In this document: one piece after another, positions 52,198 to 60,350 of the stretch
Layout: each line of letters starts with the position of its first letter
Position numbering within the stretch: the stretch's first letter is position 1
From: 2-01-FULL-45-10 sp964433975
GTDB lineage: Bacteria > Omnitrophota > Gorgyraeia > 2-01-FULL-45-10
Assembly (NCBI GenBank): GCA_964433975.1
Contig: CAYSSS010000001.1
Location: 85,000 to 148,999 of the forward strand
DNA length: 64,000 bases
Direction of reading: 5' to 3'
Translations under genes and position numbers: made by a program
Notes under the pieces: generated by a model
Told to the model about the DNA's origin: nothing
Database searches by the model: none
The model's input: only the letters and a program-made list of their open reading frames with translations

Positions 52198-54096
52198 ATG
52201 AAAGAGATTGCCGATAAATTTATCGCGTTGGCCGCGAACAAAAAAAAGAACGAAGAAGCGAGGTCGTTTTTTTTGAAAGAGATAGAAGGCGAATATAATC
52301 CGCTTCTATGGAAATGTTATATATCCCATATGACAGAAAAAAGGGATAGATTTAAAAAGAAGGAGCGAATAGCTCTTCTCGGCTCATCCAACATAACGCC
52401 CGTAAAGAACATGTTGCGGTCGGTTTTTGACGCGAATAAGATCTCGACAGATTACTTCGTAGGGGAATATGGCAATTATCTTCAGGAGCTGATGCTGGAT
52501 GGGTCGAAGCTCTATTCGTTTAATCCCACGATGACGATCATCCTGCTTAGCCTTCCAGATATCATGCCGTCAGTTTATGAATATCCCTTTTCGCATAACA
52601 AGAAGAGCGTTGACGATCTGCTGGCGAAGCTGTCCCGGGACTTGAGGACGGCTCTGGGCAAATATTCTTCCGCTCTTGCGAAGAACACCACTTATGTGGC
52701 CATTGTCCCATCTTATGAGGAGCCGTGCAACTACGTCTACTCTCCCGGGAGTTCGTTCAAAAGCGATAACTACTTAATGAAACTGCAGGATGCCGTTGAA
52801 AGTCTGGAGAAAGAAAAGAATAACATTGTGATGATGAATGGCAGAAGATGCGTCAGCAAGCATCCGGCCCGCAGGATCGAGGACAAGCGATACTGGTACC
52901 TTGGGAGGATCCGCTATACGGACCTATTCTTCTCTGAGGTCGCCAAAGAACTCATGGGGCTCTACAGGATCATCAATACGCCCTCAAAAAAATGTTTAAT
53001 ACTGGACCTCGATAATACACTGTGGGGGGGAGTGATAGGACAAGACGGCTTTGAGAATATAGAGCTTGGCCAGGATGGCATCGGCAGGGCATATCAGGAC
53101 TTTCAAAGAGAGGCCTTAAAATTGCACAAAAAAGGGATTATACTCGCGATCTGCAGTAAAAATAACGAATCGGACGCTATGGAATTCTTTAAAACGCACA
53201 CGGAGATGATACTGAAGCCGGAGCATTTCGCGGCAAAGCGGATAAACTGGAGTGACAAGGCCTCCAACATAAAAGATATCGCCAGGGAGATCAATATCGG
53301 GCTGGACTCCGTGGTCTTTTTTGACGATGATCCGGCGGAGAGAAAGTGGGTGAGGGATAGCCTGCCGCAGGTCACCGTTCCGGAGCCACCGCAGGATCAA
53401 TTTTTATACGCTGAATTTCTAAAAAACTCCGAATGGTTTAAGTCCTATAAGCTTAGCGAGGAGGACCTTTCCAGAAATATTACTTATGAAGCTATTGCCA
53501 GAACGAAAGGCCTGAAAAGTTCCTCGAGTAACGAAGGCGCCTTCTTAAAGAGCCTCGCTCAATCCTTGACAATTGAACGTGTTGATGCGTCAACGGTTTC
53601 GAGAGCCGTTCAGCTTTGCCAAAAGACGAACCAATTTAACCTGACCACCAGGAGATATCAGTTGGCGGATATTAAGGATGTTATGTCTTACAAACTTAAT
53701 CATGTCTATACGATAAGGGCCAAAGACTGTTTTTGTGACTACGGTATCGTCGGCGTCTTGATCCTGAAGGGGCAGGCCTCAGACAGGTCTCTAACGATAG
53801 ACACGTTTCTATTGAGCTGCAGGATCATAGGGAGAAAGATAGAGAACGTTCTATTGGACTGGGTTAAGAGCAAGGCCAAGGCCGAAGGATACGCCAGGTT
53901 ATACGGCGTATATTCAAAAACAGAAAAAAATGCCGTTTGCGCAAATATCTATAAGGACAGCGGCTTCACTGTCGTCTACAGGCGCGGTAGAGATATTAAA
54001 TACGAATGCTCCCTTGATAAAAGATTGGGGCTTTATCCGTTTGGGAAATTCGTCAAAGTAGAACTGAAGAAGAGTAGAGATGGAAAAAAAACTTAA
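52198..54096 (+). CDS. FkbH-like HAD-superfamily protein
   Basis: A 632-residue FkbH-type protein. An N-terminal SGNH-like region (IALLGSSNITPVKNML, residues 55-75, and MTIILLSLPDI) is followed by the HAD-IIIC core: D270-L-D272 in LILDLDNTLWGGVIG, AICSKNN, VVFFDDDPAERKWV. The C-terminal part (residues 430-630) is acetyltransferase-like (LCQKTNQFNLTTRRY, DCFCDYGIVGVLIL). FkbH enzymes load a glyceryl-type C3 unit from 1,3-bisphosphoglycerate onto an acyl carrier protein. The next gene, overlapping by 17 nt, is an ACP and is followed by a GNAT acyltransferase, so the module probably makes and transfers a short acyl group onto an amino sugar. Confidence 0.87.
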   Translation: MKEIADKFIALAANKKKNEEARSFFLKEIEGEYNPLLWKCYISHMTEKRDRFKKKERIALLGSSNITPVKNMLRSVFDANKISTDYFVGEYGNYLQELMLDGSKLYSFNPTMTIILLSLPDIMPSVYEYPFSHNKKSVDDLLAKLSRDLRTALGKYSSALAKNTTYVAIVPSYEEPCNYVYSPGSSFKSDNYLMKLQDAVESLEKEKNNIVMMNGRRCVSKHPARRIEDKRYWYLGRIRYTDLFFSEVAKELMGLYRIINTPSKKCLILDLDNTLWGGVIGQDGFENIELGQDGIGRAYQDFQREALKLHKKGIILAICSKNNESDAMEFFKTHTEMILKPEHFAAKRINWSDKASNIKDIAREINIGLDSVVFFDDDPAERKWVRDSLPQVTVPEPPQDQFLYAEFLKNSEWFKSYKLSEEDLSRNITYEAIARTKGLKSSSSNEGAFLKSLAQSLTIERVDASTVSRAVQLCQKTNQFNLTTRRYQLADIKDVMSYKLNHVYTIRAKDCFCDYGIVGVLILKGQASDRSLTIDTFLLSCRIIGRKIENVLLDWVKSKAKAEGYARLYGVYSKTEKNAVCANIYKDSGFTVVYRRGRDIKYECSLDKRLGLYPFGKFVKVELKKSRDGKKT

Positions 54097-54319
54097 ATTT
54101 CTGATAGCGAACTGCTGCCAGATAGAGCCATCGGATGTGGGAGACGATGCCGGTGTAAATGCCACACCTAACTGGGATTCTTTCGGGCACCTTCAGATAA
54201 TGGTATGTGTCGAGCAGGAGTTTGGCGTCGTATTGGATACAAAGACCATAGCGCAGCTGACATCGTATAAAGATATTATCAGATACTTGAAAGCGACCAG
54301 GAAGAAGAATGGAAAGTAG
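54080..54319 (+). CDS. Acyl carrier protein
   Basis: A 79-residue acidic helical protein. NWDSFGHLQIM contains the DS motif with Ser34 as the 4'-phosphopantetheine site, and EFGVVLDTKTIAQLTSYKDIIRYL forms helices 3-4. It is a stand-alone carrier like those paired with FkbH homologues. Overlaps the FkbH-like gene by 17 nt and the acyltransferase by 11 nt, which indicates tight stoichiometric coupling and a dedicated role in this cluster, not fatty-acid synthesis. Confidence 0.88.
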   Translation: MEKKLKFLIANCCQIEPSDVGDDAGVNATPNWDSFGHLQIMVCVEQEFGVVLDTKTIAQLTSYKDIIRYLKATRKKNGK

Positions 54320-55433
54320 TGTAAGGATTCGTGGTTATGAGGCGCAGGACAAAGGCGCGGTATTCTCCCTTCTGTCCTCGTTTTACGCCAACATGGATAG
54401 CGAGGCAAGCTGGGAGCGCCTTTATATGGACAATCCATCCGGCAGGGCAATAATATCCGTAGTTCAAGAGCCGCTTAAAAAAAATATAATCGGCCACTAT
54501 TCCGTGATAAAAATGCCAATGACCGTATTTGGCAAAGAACGCATGGGGGGTAAAGGGGAAGGAGAGATAGTCGACTTTTCCGTAGTTAAGCAGCTGCTGC
54601 GCGACAGAAGCATACCGAATCGCTCTTTTTCCGCGGAGTTATTGAGTCACACCGTTATGGAGTCGCTCAATGAAGGACTGAAGCTTATATGTACAAATCC
54701 CAGCAACTTGGCCCTTAAATCACATCTGGAGGCGGGATTTAAGGCCATCAAGCAAAGATTCGACATATTCATATTCGTATTAAGCGCGAAATATTTTGCG
54801 CATCTACTGTCAGAAAAGTCCCGGTTAAAAGTTCTTAGCGCCGCAGCAGGTTTTGCTTTATGCGCAATATATAAATTATTCCACGCGATCACTATCCTGT
54901 ATTACAGAGACAGTTCTATATCTCTTGAGCCATTCGAATCATTTGGCGATGTGACGGATGAGCTGTACGAAAAGTTTTCCAGGAGCTATACGTTCATAGC
55001 TATAGAAAGAAAGCGCGCCCATCTGAACTGGAGGTTTGGCGCGAATGAGTACAGCAAATTCATAATAAAGATCGGTGAAGAAGCGGTCGGCTACATGGTC
55101 CTGCATATATTTGTAAATCCTAACGGCTTTAAAGAAGCTAATATCGTGGACTATATCCTGCTGCCGCGATCCTGGGGCAAGTTCGCGGCGATCGTCGTGG
55201 AGGCGCTGAGAATCGCGAGGAAAAACAGCTGCGATTTTATAAGATTAAATTATATGTACGACATGAAAGAAAAGTTTATGCTTTCAAAGCTTATAAAGAA
55301 GCTTCGTTTTATCGGCCGGGAAGATAAGAGAAATATCGTCGTATTCTTATCACCGGAGCTTAAGCAATTGGAAGCGAAGATTCTGGATGTGGATAATTGG
55401 TATTTTACGGACCTGTATTTTGAGAACTACTGA
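54309..55433 (+). CDS. GNAT-like acyltransferase, probable partner of the ACP
   Basis: A 374-residue protein with two GNAT-like halves. The first begins VRIRGYEAQDKGAVFSLLSSFY and has EIVDFSVVKQLLRDRSI and NPSNLALKSHLEAGFK (the alpha-4 helix of GNAT folds). The second half (from about residue 215, FIAIERKRAHLNWRFG) contains YMVLHIFVNPN and a C-terminal RKNSCDFIRLNY helix, resembling FemAB/GNAT-type domains. In between lies a hydrophobic stretch (LSAAAGFALCAIYKLF). The likely function is transfer of the ACP-bound acyl group to an amino sugar. Assignment is by fold pattern and context, not by a named family. Confidence 0.62.
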   Translation: MESSVRIRGYEAQDKGAVFSLLSSFYANMDSEASWERLYMDNPSGRAIISVVQEPLKKNIIGHYSVIKMPMTVFGKERMGGKGEGEIVDFSVVKQLLRDRSIPNRSFSAELLSHTVMESLNEGLKLICTNPSNLALKSHLEAGFKAIKQRFDIFIFVLSAKYFAHLLSEKSRLKVLSAAAGFALCAIYKLFHAITILYYRDSSISLEPFESFGDVTDELYEKFSRSYTFIAIERKRAHLNWRFGANEYSKFIIKIGEEAVGYMVLHIFVNPNGFKEANIVDYILLPRSWGKFAAIVVEALRIARKNSCDFIRLNYMYDMKEKFMLSKLIKKLRFIGREDKRNIVVFLSPELKQLEAKILDVDNWYFTDLYFENY

Positions 55434-55435
55434 AA

Positions 55436-56398
55436 ATGGATAAGAAAAAAGTAAATATAATAGTATTGAATTATAACGGGAGGCAGCTTCTCGAAAAATA
55501 TATACCGTCGATCATCGAGGCAGGGAGACACTCCGATCATCTTTGCAGGGTTTCGGTGGTAGATAATAAAAGCACGGACGGCAGCGCAGAGTTTCTAAAA
55601 GCAAATTATAATGGCCTCGATGTTTATGAGGCCAAAGAAAACAGGGTGCTGTGTTCGCAGAACGACTATCTCTCTTCCATCGATGACGATATTGTTATAT
55701 TTCTTAATAATGACATCAGGGTTGACCGCAATTTTGTAGATCCTTTAATTGGCCATTTTCATGACGAGAACCTGCTATTCGTAGCTCCAAAAGAACTGAG
55801 CCCGGAAGGTAAATATCAGGGAAATCTTAATAAGCTGTCATTCAGGCTCGGGCTTATTTCTACCTCGGTCATGAGAGAAGGACGGGATAGCGTACAATAT
55901 GACAGCTCGATAGGGGGCGGCGCGTTTGACAGAAAAAAGCTCGTGTATTTAGGCGGTTTTGACGATCTGTACCTACCCGGAATATTTGAGGACCTGGATG
56001 TGTGCTATCGAGGCTGGAAGCATGACTGGAAAGGGATATACGAGCCGGCAAGTTTTTATTACCACGAGCAGGGGACAAGCTTCAGGGCAAAATACGGCGA
56101 CGAGGGAAAGGCGATACTTGCCCACAGAAACGCATTCTTGTTTTTCTGGAAAAATGTGACGTCCAAGAGGATGCTTTTTATCCACATAATGTTTATACCT
56201 GTTTTATTGGCATGGAATCTTTTGAGGGGCAGAACGCTTTTTATAAAGGGTTTTTTTCAGGCGCTTGACAAATTAGGAATAGCTATAAATAAAAGGGCTT
56301 CGGTAAAAAAACAATTTCGCATCACGGATGAAGAGGTGTTACGAAGGCCGCGGATGCCGTATCAGATCATTACTGATCCGCCGCATACGAGCATCTGA
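55436..56398 (+). CDS. GT2 glycosyltransferase (rhamnosyltransferase/WcaA-like)
   Basis: A 320-residue GT-A enzyme with NIIVLNYNGRQLLEKYI, VVDNKSTDGS, the metal site FLNNDIRVD and the GGFDDLYLPGIFEDLDVCYRGWK acceptor block of rhamnosyltransferase-like GT2 enzymes. A hydrophobic segment near residue 240 (MLFIHIMFIPVLLAWNLL) may contact the membrane. It acts in repeat-unit assembly. The 3' end overlaps the convergent MaoC-SDR gene by 37 nt, so the two genes share their C-terminal codons on opposite strands. It starts 2 nt after the acyltransferase stop. Confidence 0.85.
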   Translation: MDKKKVNIIVLNYNGRQLLEKYIPSIIEAGRHSDHLCRVSVVDNKSTDGSAEFLKANYNGLDVYEAKENRVLCSQNDYLSSIDDDIVIFLNNDIRVDRNFVDPLIGHFHDENLLFVAPKELSPEGKYQGNLNKLSFRLGLISTSVMREGRDSVQYDSSIGGGAFDRKKLVYLGGFDDLYLPGIFEDLDVCYRGWKHDWKGIYEPASFYYHEQGTSFRAKYGDEGKAILAHRNAFLFFWKNVTSKRMLFIHIMFIPVLLAWNLLRGRTLFIKGFFQALDKLGIAINKRASVKKQFRITDEEVLRRPRMPYQIITDPPHTSI

Positions 56399-57594
56399 TT
56401 GCCTATGACATAATCTGTGTAGTGCGACGCCATTACAAGTACTGTCTTGGCGATGTCTATGGGCTCGGCGTTCCTTTTTTGTGGAACTTCGGTTGCCAGT
56501 TTGCTCTTTAGCCAGGCAGGTATGTGCGCGCCCAGATCGGTCTCTGTTAAACCCGGCGATACAACATTGAAAAATATGTTCTTGGAGGCATACTCCACAG
56601 CAAGCGCTCTGGTAAATCCTAACAACGCGGTCTTGGCTGTGACGTATTTGGTAAATCCGGGAGGCGGCGTGCTGTTCGAATAGACGGTTGTAATATTTAT
56701 TATCTTCCCATATCCGTTCTTTAACATTATTGGTAGTACGGCTTTTGTGGTATTAAAGGCGCCCTTTAAGGCGACATCGATGTCTTTTTGCATGTCATCC
56801 CACTCTATTTTTTCGAACGGGACAGGCAATGCGTCGCTCATGGCGTTATTGACTATGATGTCTATCTTTCCGAATTTTTGGACGACTTTTTTTATCATTG
56901 CGTTGACATCGGATATTCTTCCGACATCGGCTTTTATTGCAATGGCTCTTTTCCGGCAGCTCTTTATATCAGCGACCACATTTACAGCGTCTTTTTCGCC
57001 GTGGTTATAGTTGACTATAACGGTGGCTCCGTGGGACGCGAAGAGTTTTGCAGTTGCGGCGCCTATGCCGCGGCTTGCGCCGGTAACAAGTACTATTTTG
57101 CCGCTAAAGTCGATACCGTGAGTCATTTTTTTTATATCGCTCATGTCTATCCCTTTCTTTGGAGGAGGGTTTACCATGACAGTGATAGTTCCGTCAGTCA
57201 CGGTTTCGCCTCTTTGGTTTGTTATAGAAATATTCAGCACGATCTTGCCTAAAAGTGGCTCTTTGGAAGCGACCGTGCCTTTTATCGTCAGTTTATCGTT
57301 TATTTTGACAGGTTTAAGATATCGAGCCGAATGATTCAATATGGTGGCGTTTTCTCCCGGGAGGTACATCCCGACAATGGTGGACGCATAAGAATAAACT
57401 AGCAGGCCGTGGGCTATTTTTTGCCGGAACTGGGTTTTTCGGGCAAACTCCGTGTCGGTATGAAGAGGGCTGTAATCCCCGGTAATCTTGGAAAACGAAG
57501 CGACTGTTTTTTCAGAGACCGCCGCGTCAAACGAGGCGGTTTGTCCGACGAAAATTTCATCTATTGTGTACTTTTTACTGGATATCTGCCGCAT
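56362..57594 (-). CDS. MaoC-like hydratase / short-chain dehydrogenase fusion
   Basis: About 410 residues, the only minus-strand gene. Residues 1-140 form a MaoC-type hot-dog domain (GDYSPLHTD with the D40/H45 dyad, IAHG); residues 160-410 a FabG-like SDR (TGASRGIG at 171-178, NNA, YVTAK, GG near the end). The combination would hydrate and reduce enoyl- or ketoacyl-thioesters to 3-hydroxyacyl chains, which fits the ACP/FkbH/GNAT module nearby. I chose ATG 57594 because a strong promoter with its -10 at 57602-57607 implies a start of transcription at about this base. An in-frame ATG at 57144, preceded by AAGAAAGGG, could also yield the SDR alone. Confidence 0.85.
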   Translation of the reverse strand: MRQISSKKYTIDEIFVGQTASFDAAVSEKTVASFSKITGDYSPLHTDTEFARKTQFRQKIAHGLLVYSYASTIVGMYLPGENATILNHSARYLKPVKINDKLTIKGTVASKEPLLGKIVLNISITNQRGETVTDGTITVMVNPPPKKGIDMSDIKKMTHGIDFSGKIVLVTGASRGIGAATAKLFASHGATVIVNYNHGEKDAVNVVADIKSCRKRAIAIKADVGRISDVNAMIKKVVQKFGKIDIIVNNAMSDALPVPFEKIEWDDMQKDIDVALKGAFNTTKAVLPIMLKNGYGKIINITTVYSNSTPPPGFTKYVTAKTALLGFTRALAVEYASKNIFFNVVSPGLTETDLGAHIPAWLKSKLATEVPQKRNAEPIDIAKTVLVMASHYTDYVIGNQMLVCGGSVMI

Positions 57595-57601
57595 TGAAAT
57601 C

Positions 57602-57630
57602 ATGATACAGCATACGGTAATACTTGTCAA
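57602..57630 (-). promoter_or_regulatory. Sigma-70-type promoter of the MaoC-SDR gene
   Basis: On the minus strand TTGACA (57630-57625), a 17-nt spacer and TATCAT (57607-57602). Seven bases separate the -10 from ATG 57594, so the transcript is predicted to be leaderless or nearly so. The pair of hexamers and the spacer length are identical to the promoter at 20018-20046. Confidence 0.65.
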
Positions 57631-57648
57631 TAAAATGCCAGCATTGCA

Positions 57649-57677
57649 TTGCTACGCGTCACAAGTTATGTTATATT
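57649..57677 (+). promoter_or_regulatory. Candidate promoter for the last operon
   Basis: TTGCTA (57649-57654), 17-nt spacer, TATATT (57672-57677), followed by AAGAGGAGG and ATG 57704. It lies back-to-back with the minus-strand promoter. Moderate match; TATGTT at 57667 is an alternative -10. Confidence 0.5.
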
Positions 57678-57703
57678 GGTCCTAACAAAAGAGGAGGCAC
57701 ATT

Positions 57704-58672
57704 ATGAAGAGTTTTTACAAAAATAAACGGATATTGGTCACAGGTGCGGACGGTTTTATGGGATCGCATCTTACGGAGAGGCTTCTTGAAGCCGGCGCGA
57801 CGGTTTCAATATACGTGAGGGGGAATTCCACTATAGGCACGACCCAGTACAATCTTAAGAATGTGAAGCCGCTGGAAAAGAGGCTGGAAGATATAATCAC
57901 GGGCGATATAGGCAGCCCGGATTGCAGGGTGCTGGTAAAGAATAACCGCCCCGAGATAATATTCCACCTCGCGGCCGACGCCTATGTGCCCAATTCGTTT
58001 ACGCATCCACTGGAGGTGATGGAGACGAATGTGCTGGGAACATTGAATATGCTGCACGCTGTTATGGAGTCTAAGCGCATCAAAAGGATAGTATGCACCT
58101 CTTCGAGCGAGATCTATGGCATGACGATAGGCGGCGCCATAAATGAAGAGCATCCATTGTATCCTTCGTCTCCTTATGCCGCGAGCAAAGTCGCTGCGGA
58201 CAGATACTGTTACGCTTACTGGACCACATACCACGTGCCGGTGGCGATAATAAGGCCCTTCAATACGTATGGCCCGCGGCATACCTACGACGTGATACCC
58301 AAATTCATCGAATTGGCGCTTAAGGGAGAGACGCTTACGATACACGGAGACGGTAAACAGACCAGAGACTTTACGTATGTGGACGATATGATAGAAGCGT
58401 TCCTCTTAATGGGGTCCCATCCGCGCGCGGTTGGCAAGGCGGTCAATTTTGGCACCGGCAAGGACATAGACGTAAACTACATTGCGAAAAAGATAAAAGA
58501 GATATCGGATAGCGGTTCGCGGATCATACATACTTCCGACAGGACCGCGCAGGTGAGGAGGCTTAATTGTGACTATAGCCTCGCTAAGAAATTGTTCGGG
58601 TGGCGGCCGAAGGTCGGCATTGACGAGGGATTAAGGAGAAATATCGAATGGGCACGAGAAAACCTAAGATAG
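57704..58672 (+). CDS. NAD-dependent nucleotide-sugar 4,6-dehydratase/epimerase (LegB-like SDR)
   Basis: A 322-residue extended SDR with TGADGFMGSHLTE at the N-terminus, SSSEIYG, catalytic Y158xxxK162 in YAASK, and IRPFNTYGPRHT. The ADGF motif and the C-terminal DRTAQVRRLNCDYSLAKKLFGWRPKVGIDEGLR resemble LegB/PtmF-type GDP- or UDP-GlcNAc 4,6-dehydratases and dTDP-glucose dehydratases. It could supply the 4-keto sugar for the legionaminate pathway (20-29 kb) or for a second amino sugar with the beta-helix acyltransferase that follows with a 25-nt overlap. The ribosome-binding site AGGAGG is very strong. Confidence 0.8.
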   Translation: MKSFYKNKRILVTGADGFMGSHLTERLLEAGATVSIYVRGNSTIGTTQYNLKNVKPLEKRLEDIITGDIGSPDCRVLVKNNRPEIIFHLAADAYVPNSFTHPLEVMETNVLGTLNMLHAVMESKRIKRIVCTSSSEIYGMTIGGAINEEHPLYPSSPYAASKVAADRYCYAYWTTYHVPVAIIRPFNTYGPRHTYDVIPKFIELALKGETLTIHGDGKQTRDFTYVDDMIEAFLLMGSHPRAVGKAVNFGTGKDIDVNYIAKKIKEISDSGSRIIHTSDRTAQVRRLNCDYSLAKKLFGWRPKVGIDEGLRRNIEWARENLR

Positions 58673-59223
58673 TGGCGGCGAAGAGCGCCAAAATAACCGG
58701 GACCGCCGTAGTTGATGCTAAGGCAAGGCTGGGCGCCGGCACGATAGTCTGGAATTTCGCTCAAGTTATGCATGACGCGGTTATCGGTAAGGACTGCGTA
58801 ATAGGTAACGGTGTATTTATCGATAGGAAGGTCAGGATAGGTGACCGGGTAAAGATAATGAATAAGGCTCTCATCTACAGGGGTGTGCGCATAGAAGACG
58901 ATTGCTTCATAGGTCCGGGAGTTATCTTCATAAACGATAAGAATCCGAGGGGTTCGAAGACGAGGGATATAAACTATCCCAAATGGACTGTTGGCAAGGG
59001 CGCTTCGATAGGGGCCGGCGCACTCATACTTTGCGATATCAATATAGGAAGGCATGCCCTTATAGGCGCCGGGGCTGTGGTAACGAAAGATGTCAAAGCG
59101 CACGCGCTCGTGATAGGTAACCCGGCTCGTGAGGTGGGACGCGTCTGTTTCTGCGGGGAAAAATTGAGAAGAACAAAAAAAGGATATTATTGCGGCTGTT
59201 GCCGGAAGGATCTGAAGATATGA
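58648..59223 (+). CDS. Left-handed beta-helix sugar acyltransferase (WbpD/WlbB-like) with C-terminal Zn-ribbon-like tail
   Basis: A 191-residue hexapeptide-repeat protein: AKITGTAVVDAKARLGAGTIVWNFAQVMHDAVIGKDCVIGNGVFI onward, including NDKNPRG and AVVTKDVKAHALVIGNPARE, as in WbpD/WlbB 3-amino-sugar N-acetyltransferases. After residue 165 a short tail has CFCGEKL and YCGCCRK, a four-cysteine pattern that looks like a small zinc ribbon. It likely acetylates an amino group of a nucleotide-linked sugar. It overlaps the SDR gene by 25 nt and the next gene by 4 nt. Confidence 0.83.
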   Translation: MGTRKPKIVAAKSAKITGTAVVDAKARLGAGTIVWNFAQVMHDAVIGKDCVIGNGVFIDRKVRIGDRVKIMNKALIYRGVRIEDDCFIGPGVIFINDKNPRGSKTRDINYPKWTVGKGASIGAGALILCDINIGRHALIGAGAVVTKDVKAHALVIGNPAREVGRVCFCGEKLRRTKKGYYCGCCRKDLKI

Positions 59224-60350
59224 GAACCGCCTTGGTCCTGGACGAAAGACTGAACCTGGCAAGATCGTGGTTTCTTGAATCCGGCATTCAATCGGAGTCG
59301 GGAGGGTTCTATGCATGGCAGGATATAAGGAATAAAAATAGTTCGTATCTATATTCGGAGATAACGGGTTATGCGATAACATTCCTGTGTTTTATGAATG
59401 CGCTTAAAAAGGACAAGAGCCTTATTGAGCGTGCGAGTCATGCCGCAAAATGGATAATGCAGGATGCGCTATCTTCCAGCGGGGGAGTGCTGACCAGAAA
59501 GTATACCGGCGATGCGGTTGAGCACTATTCTTTTGAGAGGGGCAATATATATTCATTTGATTGTGCCATGGTGGCATTTGGCATGCTGAAACTATTCAAG
59601 GCGACGCGCGACAACGCATACTTAGAATGCGCGAGGAAGATAATCTCTTTCCTGAACAGCAAGATGCTCAAGGCCGACGGGCTCTATTATCCGATATTCG
59701 ACGGCAAAAGCGGCAATGCGCTTGATGATGCCAATAAATGGTCGGCCCAGTCCGGCTCCTTCCATTGTAAGATCGCCATGTCTCTGTGCGAACTCGCGGA
59801 TATAGACAAAGATAGCTCTTATAGTACCATTGCTAAGCGACTGATTGATTCCTCGATAAGTAATTTTTATAAGGATGGCAGATTCATTACGAATAGATTT
59901 GACAAGTCAAGCCACTTTCATCCGTATTCATATACTCTTGAGGGAATACTGTATTACCGTTATAAGACGGGAGACGATAGCTACGATAGCATTGTGCGGG
60001 ATGCGTTTGCCGGTATATTAAAACATCAGGCTGAAAACGGAGGTTTTCCGACCGAGATAGGCGAAGGCTCCATGGCAGAGATTCCTCACCAACGGTCCGA
60101 TATTCAGGCCCAAATACTGAGGCTGACCTGTATTACGGGCGGGGAGCGCGATACGGAGAAGCTTCTTGAGAGGCTGGGAGAGCTTCAGAACACTTCCCTG
60201 GACCCAAAGGGCGCTTTTCTGTTCGGTACGGACCGGGACGGATCCGTAAAAGACCATGGGAACGCGTGGTGTAGTATGTTCGCGCTCCAGGCATTGTCGC
60301 TTGCTTCCGGCAGCGCGTCCAAAAAACAGGTATTGGAGTATCTTGTATGA
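59220..60350 (+). CDS. Probable (alpha/alpha)6-barrel protein of the glycosidase/epimerase type
   Basis: About 376 residues, soluble, no signal peptide. Repeating helix-rich segments (ITGYAITFLCFMNALKKDKS, FDCAMVAFGMLKLFKATRDNAYLECARKI, SFHCKIAMSLCELADI, YSYTLEGILYYRYKTGD) suggest an alpha/alpha toroid as in GH88/GH105-, terpene-cyclase-like or N-acylglucosamine 2-epimerase proteins. FHCKIAM and HGNAWCSMFALQAL are possible active-site blocks. I do not recognise the family. The start ATG 59220 overlaps the upstream stop as ATGA; an upstream in-frame ATG at 59190 is unlikely. Cytosolic location suggests a role on a sugar intermediate, not on secreted polymer. Confidence 0.6.
   Translation: MRTALVLDERLNLARSWFLESGIQSESGGFYAWQDIRNKNSSYLYSEITGYAITFLCFMNALKKDKSLIERASHAAKWIMQDALSSSGGVLTRKYTGDAVEHYSFERGNIYSFDCAMVAFGMLKLFKATRDNAYLECARKIISFLNSKMLKADGLYYPIFDGKSGNALDDANKWSAQSGSFHCKIAMSLCELADIDKDSSYSTIAKRLIDSSISNFYKDGRFITNRFDKSSHFHPYSYTLEGILYYRYKTGDDSYDSIVRDAFAGILKHQAENGGFPTEIGEGSMAEIPHQRSDIQAQILRLTCITGGERDTEKLLERLGELQNTSLDPKGAFLFGTDRDGSVKDHGNAWCSMFALQALSLASGSASKKQVLEYLV

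Noticed and set aside
56788..57252. 154-residue plus-strand open frame inside the MaoC-SDR gene
   Set aside because: It is antisense to the clear SDR domain and has no ribosome-binding site or family motif.
57806..58345. 179-residue minus-strand open frame inside the SDR gene at 57704
   Set aside because: The plus-strand SDR has all family motifs over the same bases; the minus frame has none.
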